64,000 nucleotides of DNA from Ohtaekwangia sp966211525 (GCA_966211525.1 CBIHOZ010000004.1:1-64000); one strand, 5' to 3'. Positions 25,944 through 35,508 are shown, numbered from the stretch's first letter. A program made the numbers and translations. The notes: generated by a model not told the origin, from the letters alone.

Positions 25944-27530
25944 TTAAGCGAGACCGCTTTCCAGGATGAGTCGGGTTTCTTCCAGGTCAAGTTCGTACTC
26001 GATTCTCCGAAGTACTTCATCGCTGATGGCACCTTCTCTACGCATGCGAATAAGGTCTGCACGCTCTTTATGTAACAGCTCCTGCTGAAGCCTGTGGAAT
26101 TCTCGAATCTGTTCTTCGTTGAGGCGCTGTTCAGTCTCATCTTTCCGCAATCGCTGAATGCGGATCTCATACTTCGTTTTGATCTGGTTCAACACTTCAT
26201 CACTTAACGTGAGCGCATAATTCTCTTCGATGTGTTCAATCACAGAAGAAGCCAGTACCAGACGCGCACGTTGTTCGTCCTGGTGATCTTTACCATCGGA
26301 TTGTATACCCAGCCAGTTGATCAACGGACGAAGCGTTAGTCCTTGTAACACAAGCGTTGAGAAGATAACACTGAAGGTAAGGAAAATGATAAGGTTCCGA
26401 TGTGGAAACGGAGTGGACCCGTTCACGGTGAGTGGCAATGCCAATGCAGCAGCCAGTGACACAACACCCCGCATACCCGACCATGCTACAATGGTGGTGA
26501 GTTTAATGTCGGTGTCGGGCTCTCGCTCGCGAATGCGTTTGCTGAGCCAGCGCGGTATATATGTTCCGGGATATACCCATATAATACGACCGATGATTAC
26601 TGCTACACTAATGATAAAAGCATACTTCCATGCCCAGACAGAATTAGCACCGATGTTCTTAACAATCTCGGGGAGTTGTAATCCTATCAGAATGAAGATG
26701 ACGCCATTCAAAATAAAGAGTACCGTGTTCCATGAACCATATGCCTGCAAGCGTGTCTGCTGAGAAAAGACTTCACTCGAAGCCCAGCTCACATATAAAC
26801 CTGCAACAACCACCGCGAGTACACCGGAAAGATGCATGGACTCTGCTCCTAAATATGCAACAAAGGGTGCCAGGAATGTAAGCGTTGTATCGGTGGTAGG
26901 ATTGTGAGGCGTAAATTTATGTATCCACTTAAAGACTAAACCTACAACCAAACCCAGCACTATACCGCCGGTGGCAACCACAACGAACTGAATACCCGCA
27001 CTCCACAAATTGAACGCCCCGGTTGCTACGGCTGCAACGGCATATCTATACGCAATCAGACCGGTAGCATCATTTACAAGACTTTCACCTTCAAGGATAG
27101 TAATAACGCGTTTAGGTACACTTAAACCTTTGGTCGCTGCTGTAGCGGCTACGGCATCGGGTGGAGAGATTATCGCACCGAGTACAAAAGACTCTGCCCA
27201 ATCGAAACCCGGAATAACCATGTGTGCTACCCATGCTACTGCACAGGTAGTAAAGATCACACATCCTATAGCAAGTAATGTTATCGGTCGCTTGGCCGCA
27301 CGGAAGTCGGGCCATGATGTATTCCAGGCAGCCGAGTATAATACGGGCGGAAGGAAGACCAGGAAAACAACTTCAGGATCAAGAGAAATAGAAGGCATCC
27401 CCGGAATCATCCCAATGACAATACCGGCTATTACCAGGAGAATAGGATATGGTACTCTGATCTTATCCGTTACCTCTGCCAACGCAGTGACTACGGCAAG
27501 CAGAATTATAACTGTAGCTATATTTTGCAT
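25944..27530 (-). CDS. Na+/H+ antiporter, CPA1 (NhaP) family
   Basis: Integral inner-membrane cation/proton antiporter of 528 residues. About a dozen hydrophobic segments fill residues 1-400, including the ion-site motif GAIISPPDAVAATAATKG and EGESLVNDATGLI, both diagnostic for bacterial CPA1 exchangers. A highly charged helical cytosolic tail (about residues 415-528) follows and probably regulates pH response. It is likely involved in sodium and pH homeostasis. It stands alone, 36 bases downstream of the SDR gene on the same strand. Confidence 0.92.
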   Translation of the reverse strand: MQNIATVIILLAVVTALAEVTDKIRVPYPILLVIAGIVIGMIPGMPSISLDPEVVFLVFLPPVLYSAAWNTSWPDFRAAKRPITLLAIGCVIFTTCAVAWVAHMVIPGFDWAESFVLGAIISPPDAVAATAATKGLSVPKRVITILEGESLVNDATGLIAYRYAVAAVATGAFNLWSAGIQFVVVATGGIVLGLVVGLVFKWIHKFTPHNPTTDTTLTFLAPFVAYLGAESMHLSGVLAVVVAGLYVSWASSEVFSQQTRLQAYGSWNTVLFILNGVIFILIGLQLPEIVKNIGANSVWAWKYAFIISVAVIIGRIIWVYPGTYIPRWLSKRIREREPDTDIKLTTIVAWSGMRGVVSLAAALALPLTVNGSTPFPHRNLIIFLTFSVIFSTLVLQGLTLRPLINWLGIQSDGKDHQDEQRARLVLASSVIEHIEENYALTLSDEVLNQIKTKYEIRIQRLRKDETEQRLNEEQIREFHRLQQELLHKERADLIRMRREGAISDEVLRRIEYELDLEETRLILESGLA

Positions 27531-27565
27531 GCAGCGGGGTTAGTAAAAAAAACAGAATGTCGAAC

Positions 27566-28486
27566 TCAGTAACTGAATTTCAGGAGGAACTCCTCCAGTT
27601 CTTCCTTCAACGATCTGTTGTTTGCAACCCCCAATATATCATTTACCTGCTGATTTACCTTAACATTCAGCTCGTGTAAACGAAGATGCTGGTTGATAAA
27701 AATAAATTCCAGCGGAGGGATCAGTTCTTTCAGCGCATCGAGTATATCGATTACTTTCAGATTGCGGTCCACCAGATTGTAGGTGCCATTGGCAAGTTGT
27801 GCCGTTAACAGGTTGGCAAGTGCATTTGCCAGCATATCGATGTGTATGAACGTGCGTGATTGTTTGCCATCACCCTGTATGGTAATCAGTTTCATGAAGT
27901 TTGCTTCGAAGGCAAATTTATTGATAACGGCATCGAAGCGCATGCTGCGGCTATAGCCATACACATTACCACAACGCATGATATAGGTATCAATCTTGTC
28001 AGAAAGTCTTCTTACATGTTCTTCTCCACGCAGCTTGGAGATGGCGTATAGTGTTTGTGGATCCGGGGCGGTCAATTCATCAGCCGCTTCTTTGGATGAA
28101 CCATAAACACCTGTACTGCTGGTATATATAAATCGTTTAACGTTGCTTTCCTCTACGGCATATACAAGCTCGGCCGTGCCCCAGTGGTTTACCTGTTCGA
28201 TGGAATGCGCATCAGCATTCGCGAAAGGAGTCGTTACTTTTGCAGCGAGGTGATATACTACATCTACGCCTTTCAAAACTTTACGGAGTGCCCGCGTATC
28301 CAGCAGTTCGCCCTTTACAAAAGTTATCTTCGCGTGCTTCTGCAGGCGCAGCCCGAGAAACATATTATAGTTAGGACGACTCAGGTTATCGTATACAATT
28401 ACTTGATCTACTTCTGGTTTTGCAATCAGCGCACTGATCAACTCAGTGCCTATATATCCGGCACCTCCGGTAACTAATACTTTCAT
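27566..28486 (-). CDS. NAD-dependent epimerase/dehydratase (extended SDR)
   Basis: Cytosolic nucleotide-sugar-type oxidoreductase of 306 residues. The Rossmann motif TGGAGYIG begins at residue 7, the catalytic Ser/Thr lies in YTSSTGVYG and the YxxxK pair is in LYAISKLRGE. The second half (SRTFIHIDMLANAL, GTYNLVDRNL) is the substrate-binding part seen in GalE-like enzymes. The sugar substrate cannot be told. It starts 16 bases after the APS reductase gene ends, so the two are probably co-transcribed, an unusual pairing. Confidence 0.88.
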   Translation of the reverse strand: MKVLVTGGAGYIGTELISALIAKPEVDQVIVYDNLSRPNYNMFLGLRLQKHAKITFVKGELLDTRALRKVLKGVDVVYHLAAKVTTPFANADAHSIEQVNHWGTAELVYAVEESNVKRFIYTSSTGVYGSSKEAADELTAPDPQTLYAISKLRGEEHVRRLSDKIDTYIMRCGNVYGYSRSMRFDAVINKFAFEANFMKLITIQGDGKQSRTFIHIDMLANALANLLTAQLANGTYNLVDRNLKVIDILDALKELIPPLEFIFINQHLRLHELNVKVNQQVNDILGVANNRSLKEELEEFLLKFSY

Positions 28487-28501
28487 GATGGGGTTGAGAT
28501 A

Positions 28502-29158
28502 CTACTTGTTGATTAAATCTGTATGCAGGCCGCATTCTACTTTGTTCATACCGAACCAGCGTGCTTCACGCTCCTGCATTTCGGGGTCTAATTTACGGGT
28601 GCAAGGTTCACATCCTATACTGATGTATCCTTTTTCTTCCAGCGGGTGCTTGGGTAAATTATACTCCTTCTGATACTGCCAGATCATCTTGGCGTTCCAG
28701 TCGAGCATCGGGTGAAAGCGTATACATCCGTGCTTGGCGGGTTGTTCTACTTTCATCGCGGCACGCACAGCACTCTGGTCGGCACGTACCCCATTGATCC
28801 ATATATCATGCGAAAGCAGTATGGCATCCGTTGGCTGGGTTTTATTCAGGTAGCAGCAATGATCAGGATCGGAAGTGAAGAGCAAGCGTCCTTCTGCATC
28901 ACGCTGCATAAACTTGGGCACATCGGATTTAAGGTCGACTATATTTAGTCCAAAAGCATTGCCTATATAGTCACGGAACTGCACCGTTTCCGGGAAGTGA
29001 AATCCTGTATTGATGAAATATACCGGTATAGATTTATCGATACGACTCAGTATATGTAGCAATACCAGACTGTGCGACTGAAACGATGAAGTCGTGAACA
29101 GCTTCTTGTCTTCCGCTTTGTAAGCTTCGAGCTTGGCCTTTATTTCTTCGAATTTCAC
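28502..29158 (-). CDS. cysH: Adenylyl-sulfate (APS) reductase, 4Fe-4S type
   Basis: Assimilatory enzyme that reduces adenylyl sulfate to sulfite with thioredoxin; 218 residues. It has the PAPS-reductase core (TTSSFQSHSLVLLHIL, INTGFHFPET). It also has the Cys-Cys (DHCCYLNK) and CxxC (GCEPCTR) pairs that bind a 4Fe-4S cluster, which mark the APS-using form rather than the PAPS-using enterobacterial enzyme. The catalytic Cys is in ECGLH near the C-terminus. No sulfate adenylyltransferase or sulfite reductase gene is next to it in the window. Confidence 0.93.
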   Translation of the reverse strand: MKFEEIKAKLEAYKAEDKKLFTTSSFQSHSLVLLHILSRIDKSIPVYFINTGFHFPETVQFRDYIGNAFGLNIVDLKSDVPKFMQRDAEGRLLFTSDPDHCCYLNKTQPTDAILLSHDIWINGVRADQSAVRAAMKVEQPAKHGCIRFHPMLDWNAKMIWQYQKEYNLPKHPLEEKGYISIGCEPCTRKLDPEMQEREARWFGMNKVECGLHTDLINK

Positions 29159-29280
29159 TGCAATTCAACCATTAAGTAAAACACTCTAACTAGCTAATAA
29201 TCAAAATAAAGATAAAGTTTTGTTGAATTATTGCTTTATCGTTGTATATTAGCATTGTTCAATCCTAAACCTCAATAATT

Positions 29281-29478
29281 TTGAATCCGAAATATCGCAT
29301 ACTTTTAGCAGTATTACTCACGATACTTGCATTTTGCGGTCAGACTGTGTTTGGGCAAACCCAAAATGATCAGCAAATAGTTCATGTCAATCACAAATCT
29401 GTTCAGGTTTCATCCGACTTCAACGGACCGAATGGTTGTAAGGATGATACCGGACCAGTATACAGTTTCAATCTCTAA
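29281..29478 (+). CDS. Possible small secreted protein (hypothetical)
   Basis: Candidate gene of 65 codons with a TTG start. The first 25 residues form a plausible signal peptide (basic NPKYR, hydrophobic LLAVLLTILAF, cut near VFGQ), followed by a polar 40-residue mature peptide with a single Cys. A TTG-rich AT stretch upstream could be a promoter. No family is recognised. The unusual start and short length make it uncertain. Confidence 0.4.
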   Translation: MNPKYRILLAVLLTILAFCGQTVFGQTQNDQQIVHVNHKSVQVSSDFNGPNGCKDDTGPVYSFNL

Positions 29479-29741
29479 ATATACTTCACGGTATATTTCC
29501 TGGTAGCTAATCTATATACCCGCAAAGGTATATATCAACACCTTATTGTAAACAACTTCACGTAGCAGTATAGCAACTGTTTATACTCTTCGGTGTTCTT
29601 GTATTGCCTTCTTACTTCTTACTCCTGACTTCTTAATTCTTTTCTTTTGAGAAGCCCGCAGTACTCCTTCCCTACCTGCCTCATCTGGATAAAAAAAATC
29701 AGTCTGAACCTTTTAATGCCAATCCTGTTTACCTTTATGAC
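29479..29741. other. Intergenic spacer with one-armed ttctta word repeat
   Basis: No gene was recognised. Bases 29600-29640 repeat the word cttctta several times (for example cttcttacttcttactcc) without a visible complementary arm nearby. Confidence 0.35.
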
Positions 29742-30152
29742 ATGAAGATAAAGGTATCGCGTAAGGAACATTTTAATGCTGCCCACAGACTTTTTAACCC
29801 GGAGTGGTCGCCCGAAAAGAATCAGGAAGTATTCGGCAAGTGCAGCAATCCTAATTTTCATGGCCATAACTACGAAGTAATTGTAAGTGTGATCGGAGAA
29901 CCAGACCCTGCTACGGGCTATGTGTATGATATGAAAGTGCTGAGCGACCTGGTAAAGCAACATGTGCTGAACAAGTTTGATCACCGTAACCTGAATCTGG
30001 ATTCAGAATATTTTAAAGAACTTAACCCGACTGCTGAAAATATCGCCATCATTATCTGGAGAATACTACGGCAGCATATTGACTCTAAATTTGAATTGAA
30101 AATTACTTTGTATGAGACAGAAAGGAATTTCGTTGAATATCCAGCCAGCTGA
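29742..30152 (+). CDS. 6-pyruvoyl/6-carboxy-tetrahydropterin synthase family (QueD/PTPS) enzyme
   Basis: Zinc enzyme of 136 residues acting on dihydroneopterin triphosphate, the product of GTP cyclohydrolase I encoded by the next gene. The N-terminal HFNAAHRL and the later FHGHNY supply zinc histidines. The catalytic Cys lies in GKCSNPNFHGHNY, with five residues before HGH as in animal-type PTPS rather than three as in E. coli QueD. It could serve queuosine synthesis or a pterin cofactor. Its 3' end overlaps the folE frame by 41 bases if the first folE ATG is used. Confidence 0.87.
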   Translation: MKIKVSRKEHFNAAHRLFNPEWSPEKNQEVFGKCSNPNFHGHNYEVIVSVIGEPDPATGYVYDMKVLSDLVKQHVLNKFDHRNLNLDSEYFKELNPTAENIAIIIWRILRQHIDSKFELKITLYETERNFVEYPAS

Positions 30153-30798
30153 TGGTGACGAGGATCTCTCGGATGATCACGTAGGTACATCTGCAGAAAC
30201 TCCGATGCGTGCCGATGCTTTCGACCTGGACGATGAGGAGAAGATCGAGCGCATTGAAAAACACTTTCGTGAAATCATGATGATCCTCGGTCTTGACCTG
30301 ACAGACGATAGTCTCAACGGAACTCCGCGCAGAGTAGCCAAGATGTATGTGAAGGAAGTGTTCAGCGGATTGAACCCGAAGAATCGTCCGCATCCCCGGC
30401 TCTTTGAGAATAAGTATAATTATGATCAGATGCTGGTGGAGAAAGACATTACGTTCTACTCGCACTGCGAACATCACTTTGTACCTATATATGGTAAAGC
30501 ACATGTAGCATACTTCTCGAGTGGTAAAGTAATTGGTTTATCAAAGATCAATCGCATTGTACAATACTTCTCGAAACGCCCGCAGGTACAAGAGCGATTA
30601 ACTGTACAGATTGGTAAAGAAATGCAGCGCGTGTTGCAGACAGAAGATATAGGGGTAGTGATCGATGCCAACCACATGTGTGTAGCGTCACGCGGTGTTG
30701 GTGATACAAATAGCAAAACCGGTACTGCTTATTTCTCAGGAAAATTCAATGACGAAAATATTAAACGCGAGTTCTTAAACTACATAAATAGCAAATAG
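30112..30798 (+). CDS. folE: GTP cyclohydrolase I
   Basis: Converts GTP to 7,8-dihydroneopterin triphosphate, first step of folate, queuosine and pterin synthesis. It is 228 residues from the ATG at 30112. The conserved DDHVGTSAETP segment at residues 21-31 shows that the ATG at 30205 is too late. A TTG at 30133 would reduce the overlap with the upstream gene. Active-site motifs are SHCEHHFVPIYG (zinc Cys and His), GLSKINRIV and NHMCVASRGV. It is followed directly by a terminator. Confidence 0.94.
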   Translation: MRQKGISLNIQPADGDEDLSDDHVGTSAETPMRADAFDLDDEEKIERIEKHFREIMMILGLDLTDDSLNGTPRRVAKMYVKEVFSGLNPKNRPHPRLFENKYNYDQMLVEKDITFYSHCEHHFVPIYGKAHVAYFSSGKVIGLSKINRIVQYFSKRPQVQERLTVQIGKEMQRVLQTEDIGVVIDANHMCVASRGVGDTNSKTGTAYFSGKFNDENIKREFLNYINSK

Positions 30799-30819
30799 AG
30801 GCCCGAAAGGGCCTTTTTT
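30799..30819 (+). terminator. Intrinsic terminator after folE
   Basis: A 6-bp stem aggccc/gggcct with GAAA tetraloop (30799-30814) is followed by a T-run. It overlaps the end of the folE stop codon region. Confidence 0.88.
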
Positions 30820-30940
30820 GTTGTGTGTTACCAGATACGTGTTGTACCGGATTATTAAGGTATTGTGTCTAACGAATAGTATTAATGGTTAATTTGGTTG
30901 TACATAAAAATAAGTTGTTAAACCCCAGACCCCCATTACT

Positions 30941-31450
30941 ATGTCATTTGAACAAGACATCCAACAGGAGGACTTTCAGAACGAGTATCAGAAAGCCTTA
31001 TTGAACATGCTCTTCACCAATTACTACATGGTGGACAAGATGAATGGCGTATTCAAAAAACACGACATTACACGTCAGCAGTACAACGTAATGAGAATCC
31101 TTAGAGGCCAGTTACCGGGTCACGCATCCATCAATCTTATCAAGGATCGTATGCTTGATAAGATGTCAGATGCATCACGGATCGTTGAACGTCTGCGTGT
31201 TAAAGGTTTTGTTACGCGCGAGTTCTGCGAGAAGGACAAACGAAGCGTTGAAGTGCGAATCACACAAACGGGCCTTGCAGTTCTGGACAAGATGCAAGCA
31301 GAGGTGAATGCCTTCGAGGACATTTTGCATAATCTTACAGAAGATGAAACCCACACTTTAAACCACTTGTTAGACAAAGTCAGAGGCTCCGATAAAGTAA
31401 AGCAAACGACTACGAAGCAAACGCTAGAGGCGGAAACTTCTTCGCGATAA
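30941..31450 (+). CDS. MarR-family transcriptional regulator
   Basis: Winged helix-turn-helix regulator of 169 residues. The N-terminal dimerisation helices precede the DNA-binding core (ITRQQYNVMRILRGQLPGHASINLIKDRM, then the recognition helix SDASRIVERLRVKGFV). The wing reads CEKDKRSVEVRITQTG, a clear MarR signature. The ligand and targets are unknown. It lies 41 bases upstream of the aconitase gene on the same strand, with a separate -7-like box between them. Confidence 0.9.
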   Translation: MSFEQDIQQEDFQNEYQKALLNMLFTNYYMVDKMNGVFKKHDITRQQYNVMRILRGQLPGHASINLIKDRMLDKMSDASRIVERLRVKGFVTREFCEKDKRSVEVRITQTGLAVLDKMQAEVNAFEDILHNLTEDETHTLNHLLDKVRGSDKVKQTTTKQTLEAETSSR

Positions 31451-31491
31451 AAAAGTTTACTACTTTAGCATCGCTTTAAATTTAAACTCTT

Positions 31492-34200
31492 ATGGTATTC
31501 GATTTAGAAATGATCAAGGCTTTGTATGCTAAGATGCCCGCACGCATAGCCAAAGCCCGAAAAGTTGTTAACCGTCCTCTTACGTTGTCTGAAAAAATAT
31601 TGTACGCTCACCTCCACGAAGATCAAAAGCTGGAGAACTTTGGCCGTGGAAAGTCTTATGTAGATTTCGCTCCTGACCGTGTAGCTATGCAGGATGCCAC
31701 TGCACAGATGGCATTATTACAATTTATGTCTGCCGGCAGACCGAAGGTAGCGGTACCATCTACAGTACATTGCGACCACTTGATCGTTGCTAAAACTGGT
31801 GCACAGGAAGATTTAGTAAATGCGAATGCAGAAAGTAAAGAGGTATATGATTTCCTTGCCTCTGTATCTAATAAATATGGTATCGGCTTCTGGAAGCCAG
31901 GAGCCGGTATCATTCACCAGGTTGTGTTAGAGAACTACGCCTTCCCCGGTGGTATGATGATCGGTACTGATTCTCACACGGTAAATGCCGGTGGTCTTGG
32001 TATGATCGCTATTGGTGTAGGTGGTGCTGATGCCGTTGATGTAATGTCAGGCATGGCGTGGGAATTGAAGTTCCCTAAACTTATCGGTGTAAAACTTACT
32101 GGTAAATTAAATGGCTGGGCTTCTGCTAAAGATGTTATTCTGAAAGTAGCAGGTATACTTACCGTTAAAGGTGGAACTGGTGCTATTGTTGAATACTTCG
32201 GTGAAGGCGCTGAGTCATTAAGCTGTACTGGTAAAGGTACCATTTGTAACATGGGTGCTGAAGTAGGTGCTACTACTTCTACATTTGGTTATGATGAGTC
32301 GATGGAACGTTATCTTGAATCTACCGGCCGCGCTGAAGTTGCCAAACTTGCCAACGCCGTTAAAGAACATCTCAACGCTGACCCTGAAGTATATGCAGAT
32401 CCTGAACAATACTTCGATCAGGTAGTTGAAATTAATCTCTCTGAGCTTGAGCCACACCTGAATGGTCCGTTCACTCCAGACCTGGCTACTCCTATATCTA
32501 AGATTAAAGAAGAAGCTGCCAAGAATGGCTGGCCTACTACTGTTGAAGTAGGATTGATCGGTTCATGTACTAACTCTTCTTACGAAGATATATCCCGCGC
32601 AGCCAGTCTCGCTAAACAGGTTGCAGAAAAAGGACTAAAGACGAAAGCAGAATTTACCATCACGCCAGGTTCAGAGCTTGTGCGCTATACGATCGAGCGC
32701 GATGGCTTTATCGATACATTTGATCAGATCGGTGCAAAAGTATTTGCAAATGCATGCGGACCTTGTATCGGTATGTGGAGCCGTGTTGGTGCTGAGAAGA
32801 AAGAGAAGAACACCATTGTTCACTCCTTCAACCGTAACTTCCAGTCACGTAACGATGGCAACCCAAATACGTATGCATTCGTGGCTTCGCCTGAACTGGT
32901 AACAGCACTTGCTATAGCAGGTGATCTTACTTTCAACCCAACTACCGATTACCTTACCAACGAACGTGGTGAACAAGTGAAGCTTGACCCTCCTACCGGA
33001 GATGAACTTCCTACTAAAGGTTTTGATGTTGAAGATCCAGGATTCCAGGCACCTGCTAAAGATGGCAGCAAAGTATCGGTAAAAGTAAATCCGGTATCAG
33101 ATCGTCTGCAGTTACTTGATCCATTCAAACCTTGGGAAGGTAAAGATCTGACAGGTCTTCGTTTACTCCTGAAAGCGAAAGGTAAATGTACTACCGACCA
33201 CATCTCGATGGCGGGTAAATGGTTAAAGTACCGCGGTCACCTCGACAACATTTCGAACAACTTGTTGATCGGTGCAACCAACGCTTTCAATGAAAAGATC
33301 AACAGTGTAAAGAACGGTCTTACAGCAGAGTACGATGAAGTACCAAAAGTACAACGTGCCTATAAAGCAGAAGGTATAGGATCAATCGTAGTAGGTGATG
33401 AAAACTACGGAGAAGGTTCATCACGCGAACACGCAGCGATGGAACCACGTCACCTTGGCGTGCGCGCTATACTTGTAAAATCATTTGCACGTATTCACGA
33501 AACAAACCTGAAGAAGCAAGGTATGCTTGCGCTTACGTTCGCGAACAAAGAAGACTATAACAAAATACAGGAAGACGATACATTCGATATCATCGGATTA
33601 ACATCGTTCGCACCTGATAAACCACTCACCCTGGCAATTCACCATGCAGATGGTTCTGAAGATAGCATCGTAGTAAATCATACTTACAATGCCAACCAGA
33701 TCGAGTGGTTCAAAGCTGGTTCAGCTCTTAACCTGATGGCGAAGAAATTTGCCGATGAGAAGAAGCAACAGCCGGCAACTGCAAAGGCAGCACCTGCGAA
33801 AAGCACAGCTGTTAAAACAGCTCCGGCGAAGAGCATGACTTCTGCTCCCGCTGTAAAAACTATCAGCAAAATAATTGAAGCTGGTAAGAAAGCTCCTGCC
33901 AAGAAAACCGGAGCGAAGAAAGCAGCTCCTGCTAAATCTGCTACCAAAGCAGTTTCAAAGAGCGCTCCTAAAAAGGCAGCAAAGAAAACTACAGCGAAGA
34001 AAGCAGCTCCTAAAAAAGCAGCAAAGAAAACTGTAGCGAAAAAAGCAGCTCCTAAAAAGGTAACAAAGAAACCGGTTAAGAAAGTAGTTGCTAAAAAAGC
34101 AGCGAAGAAGCCGGTGAAAAAAGTAACGGCTACCGCTAAGAAGGCCGCGAAAAAATTACCGAAGAAGGCTGTAAAGAAAGTAGCTAAAAAGAAAAAATAG
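31492..34200 (+). CDS. Aconitate hydratase with histone H1-like lysine/alanine C-terminal tail
   Basis: Citrate-cycle enzyme interconverting citrate and isocitrate through a 4Fe-4S cluster; mitochondrial-type aconitase over residues 1-756. Cluster ligands are Cys359 (GSCTNSS), Cys422 and Cys425 (ACGPCIG). The swivel-domain motif is GDENYGEGSSREHAA. The family normally ends near residue 755. Here the frame continues without a break for 146 residues (757-902) of PAKK/APKKAAKK-type repeats, over one third lysine, with a single acidic residue. Such tails resemble histone H1 and bacterial DNA-binding tails. The fusion is seen directly; nucleic-acid binding is an inference. A strong terminator follows. 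Confidence 0.95.
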   Translation: MVFDLEMIKALYAKMPARIAKARKVVNRPLTLSEKILYAHLHEDQKLENFGRGKSYVDFAPDRVAMQDATAQMALLQFMSAGRPKVAVPSTVHCDHLIVAKTGAQEDLVNANAESKEVYDFLASVSNKYGIGFWKPGAGIIHQVVLENYAFPGGMMIGTDSHTVNAGGLGMIAIGVGGADAVDVMSGMAWELKFPKLIGVKLTGKLNGWASAKDVILKVAGILTVKGGTGAIVEYFGEGAESLSCTGKGTICNMGAEVGATTSTFGYDESMERYLESTGRAEVAKLANAVKEHLNADPEVYADPEQYFDQVVEINLSELEPHLNGPFTPDLATPISKIKEEAAKNGWPTTVEVGLIGSCTNSSYEDISRAASLAKQVAEKGLKTKAEFTITPGSELVRYTIERDGFIDTFDQIGAKVFANACGPCIGMWSRVGAEKKEKNTIVHSFNRNFQSRNDGNPNTYAFVASPELVTALAIAGDLTFNPTTDYLTNERGEQVKLDPPTGDELPTKGFDVEDPGFQAPAKDGSKVSVKVNPVSDRLQLLDPFKPWEGKDLTGLRLLLKAKGKCTTDHISMAGKWLKYRGHLDNISNNLLIGATNAFNEKINSVKNGLTAEYDEVPKVQRAYKAEGIGSIVVGDENYGEGSSREHAAMEPRHLGVRAILVKSFARIHETNLKKQGMLALTFANKEDYNKIQEDDTFDIIGLTSFAPDKPLTLAIHHADGSEDSIVVNHTYNANQIEWFKAGSALNLMAKKFADEKKQQPATAKAAPAKSTAVKTAPAKSMTSAPAVKTISKIIEAGKKAPAKKTGAKKAAPAKSATKAVSKSAPKKAAKKTTAKKAAPKKAAKKTVAKKAAPKKVTKKPVKKVVAKKAAKKPVKKVTATAKKAAKKLPKKAVKKVAKKKK

Positions 34201-34207
34201 AAAGCTG

Positions 34208-34233
34208 AAAGCCCCGCTCCTGCGGGGCTTTTT
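34208..34233 (+). terminator. Intrinsic terminator after aconitase
   Basis: A 10-bp stem (34208-34217 with 34222-34231, aaagccccgc/gcggggcttt) has loop tcct and a T-run. It ends the aconitase transcript. Confidence 0.88.
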
Positions 34234-34311
34234 CATTTATAGTGCTTGGTATATTTATAGTCCGCAGTGTCAGATTAAATCGTTAGCTTCGGGCAAAAAT
34301 TATATCATCCT

Positions 34312-35508
34312 GTGCAGTACGATGTTATTGTAATCGGAGGCGGAGCTGTCGGGCTCGCCACAGCTTTACAGCTAATCAACCGGAATCCCCAGTTAAAAGT
34401 AGTAGTTCTTGAAAAAGAGAATGTAGTCGCCAATCACCAGACTGGTAATAACAGCAATGTAATTCACTCCGGTATATATTATAAACCCGGCAGCCTCAAA
34501 GCCAGGAATTGCATCCACGGCTATAACCTCCTCCTCGATTTCTGCAAGCAGTATGATGTACCACACAACATCTGCGGTAAAGTAATTGTAGCTACAGCCG
34601 AGAATGAATTGCCTTTGTTGAAGAATATATTTGATCGCGGTCAGCAAAACGGATTGCAAAACTTAAAGATGCTCAATGCATCGGAGCTCAGGGAGTATGA
34701 ACCACATGTTGCCGGTATAGCGGGTATACATGTTCCTCAAACCGGTATTGTTGATTATCGCGTTGTAGCGGAGAAGTATGCTGAGGTGTTCCGTCAAAAA
34801 GGTGGAGAAATAAAACTCGGTGAGAAAGTAGTTGACATACGCTTCAGTAACAACAAAGTAGAAGTCATTACACCCAAAGCAACCTATAGCAGTAAACTTG
34901 TTGTAAACTGTGCCGGACTATATTCCGACAAGATCGCGCGGTTAACATCGCAGAACGTGAATGTAAAGATTATACCGTTCCGTGGTGAATACTATAAATT
35001 GAAGAAAGAGAAAGAGTACCTGGTAAAGACGTTGATATACCCTGTGCCGGATCCAAACTTCCCGTTCCTCGGTGTACATTTTACCACGATGGTCGGTGGC
35101 GGTGTTGAGTGTGGACCAAATGCAGTACTTGCCTTTAAACGTGAAGGATATAAAAAGTCAGATATAAATCTGGCAGAACTTGGTGAGACCTTGGCGTGGC
35201 CGGGCTTCCGGAAAGTTGTAGCCAAGTATTGGCGCACCGGTGTCGGTGAGATGTACCGCTCCTACTCGAAGGCTGCATTTACGGAAGCACTTCAGAAATT
35301 ATTACCGGAGATAAAAGAAGAAGACCTGATTCAAGGCGGTGCTGGTGTACGCGCGCAAGCTTGCGACCGAACCGGTGGACTGCTGGATGACTTCATGATC
35401 CTCGAAGAGAAACTGGCTATTAACGTATGCAATGCTCCATCACCTGCGGCTACATCTTCGCTTTCTATCGGTGAAACGGTGGCGGAGCTGGTGAAGAAGA
35501 GATTGTAG
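34312..35508 (+). CDS. lhgO: L-2-hydroxyglutarate oxidase
   Basis: FAD-dependent DAO-family oxidase of 398 residues that converts L-2-hydroxyglutarate to 2-oxoglutarate, passing electrons to the membrane quinone pool. The FAD-binding GGGAVGLATALQL opens the protein. NNSNVIHSGIYYKPGSLKA carries the conserved His-Ser-Gly, and the C-terminal part has GVRAQACDRTGGLLDDF and NAPSPAATSSLSIG, all typical of LhgO. The start is GTG at 34312, because the FAD motif begins immediately and no ATG lies upstream in frame before a stop. It likely recycles a metabolic by-product. Confidence 0.92.
   Translation: MQYDVIVIGGGAVGLATALQLINRNPQLKVVVLEKENVVANHQTGNNSNVIHSGIYYKPGSLKARNCIHGYNLLLDFCKQYDVPHNICGKVIVATAENELPLLKNIFDRGQQNGLQNLKMLNASELREYEPHVAGIAGIHVPQTGIVDYRVVAEKYAEVFRQKGGEIKLGEKVVDIRFSNNKVEVITPKATYSSKLVVNCAGLYSDKIARLTSQNVNVKIIPFRGEYYKLKKEKEYLVKTLIYPVPDPNFPFLGVHFTTMVGGGVECGPNAVLAFKREGYKKSDINLAELGETLAWPGFRKVVAKYWRTGVGEMYRSYSKAAFTEALQKLLPEIKEEDLIQGGAGVRAQACDRTGGLLDDFMILEEKLAINVCNAPSPAATSSLSIGETVAELVKKRL

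Noticed and set aside
31492..34200. Aconitase tail as a frameshift artefact
   Set aside because: The tail uses regular lysine/alanine codons in the same frame with no change of frame at the junction, and ends just before a terminator.
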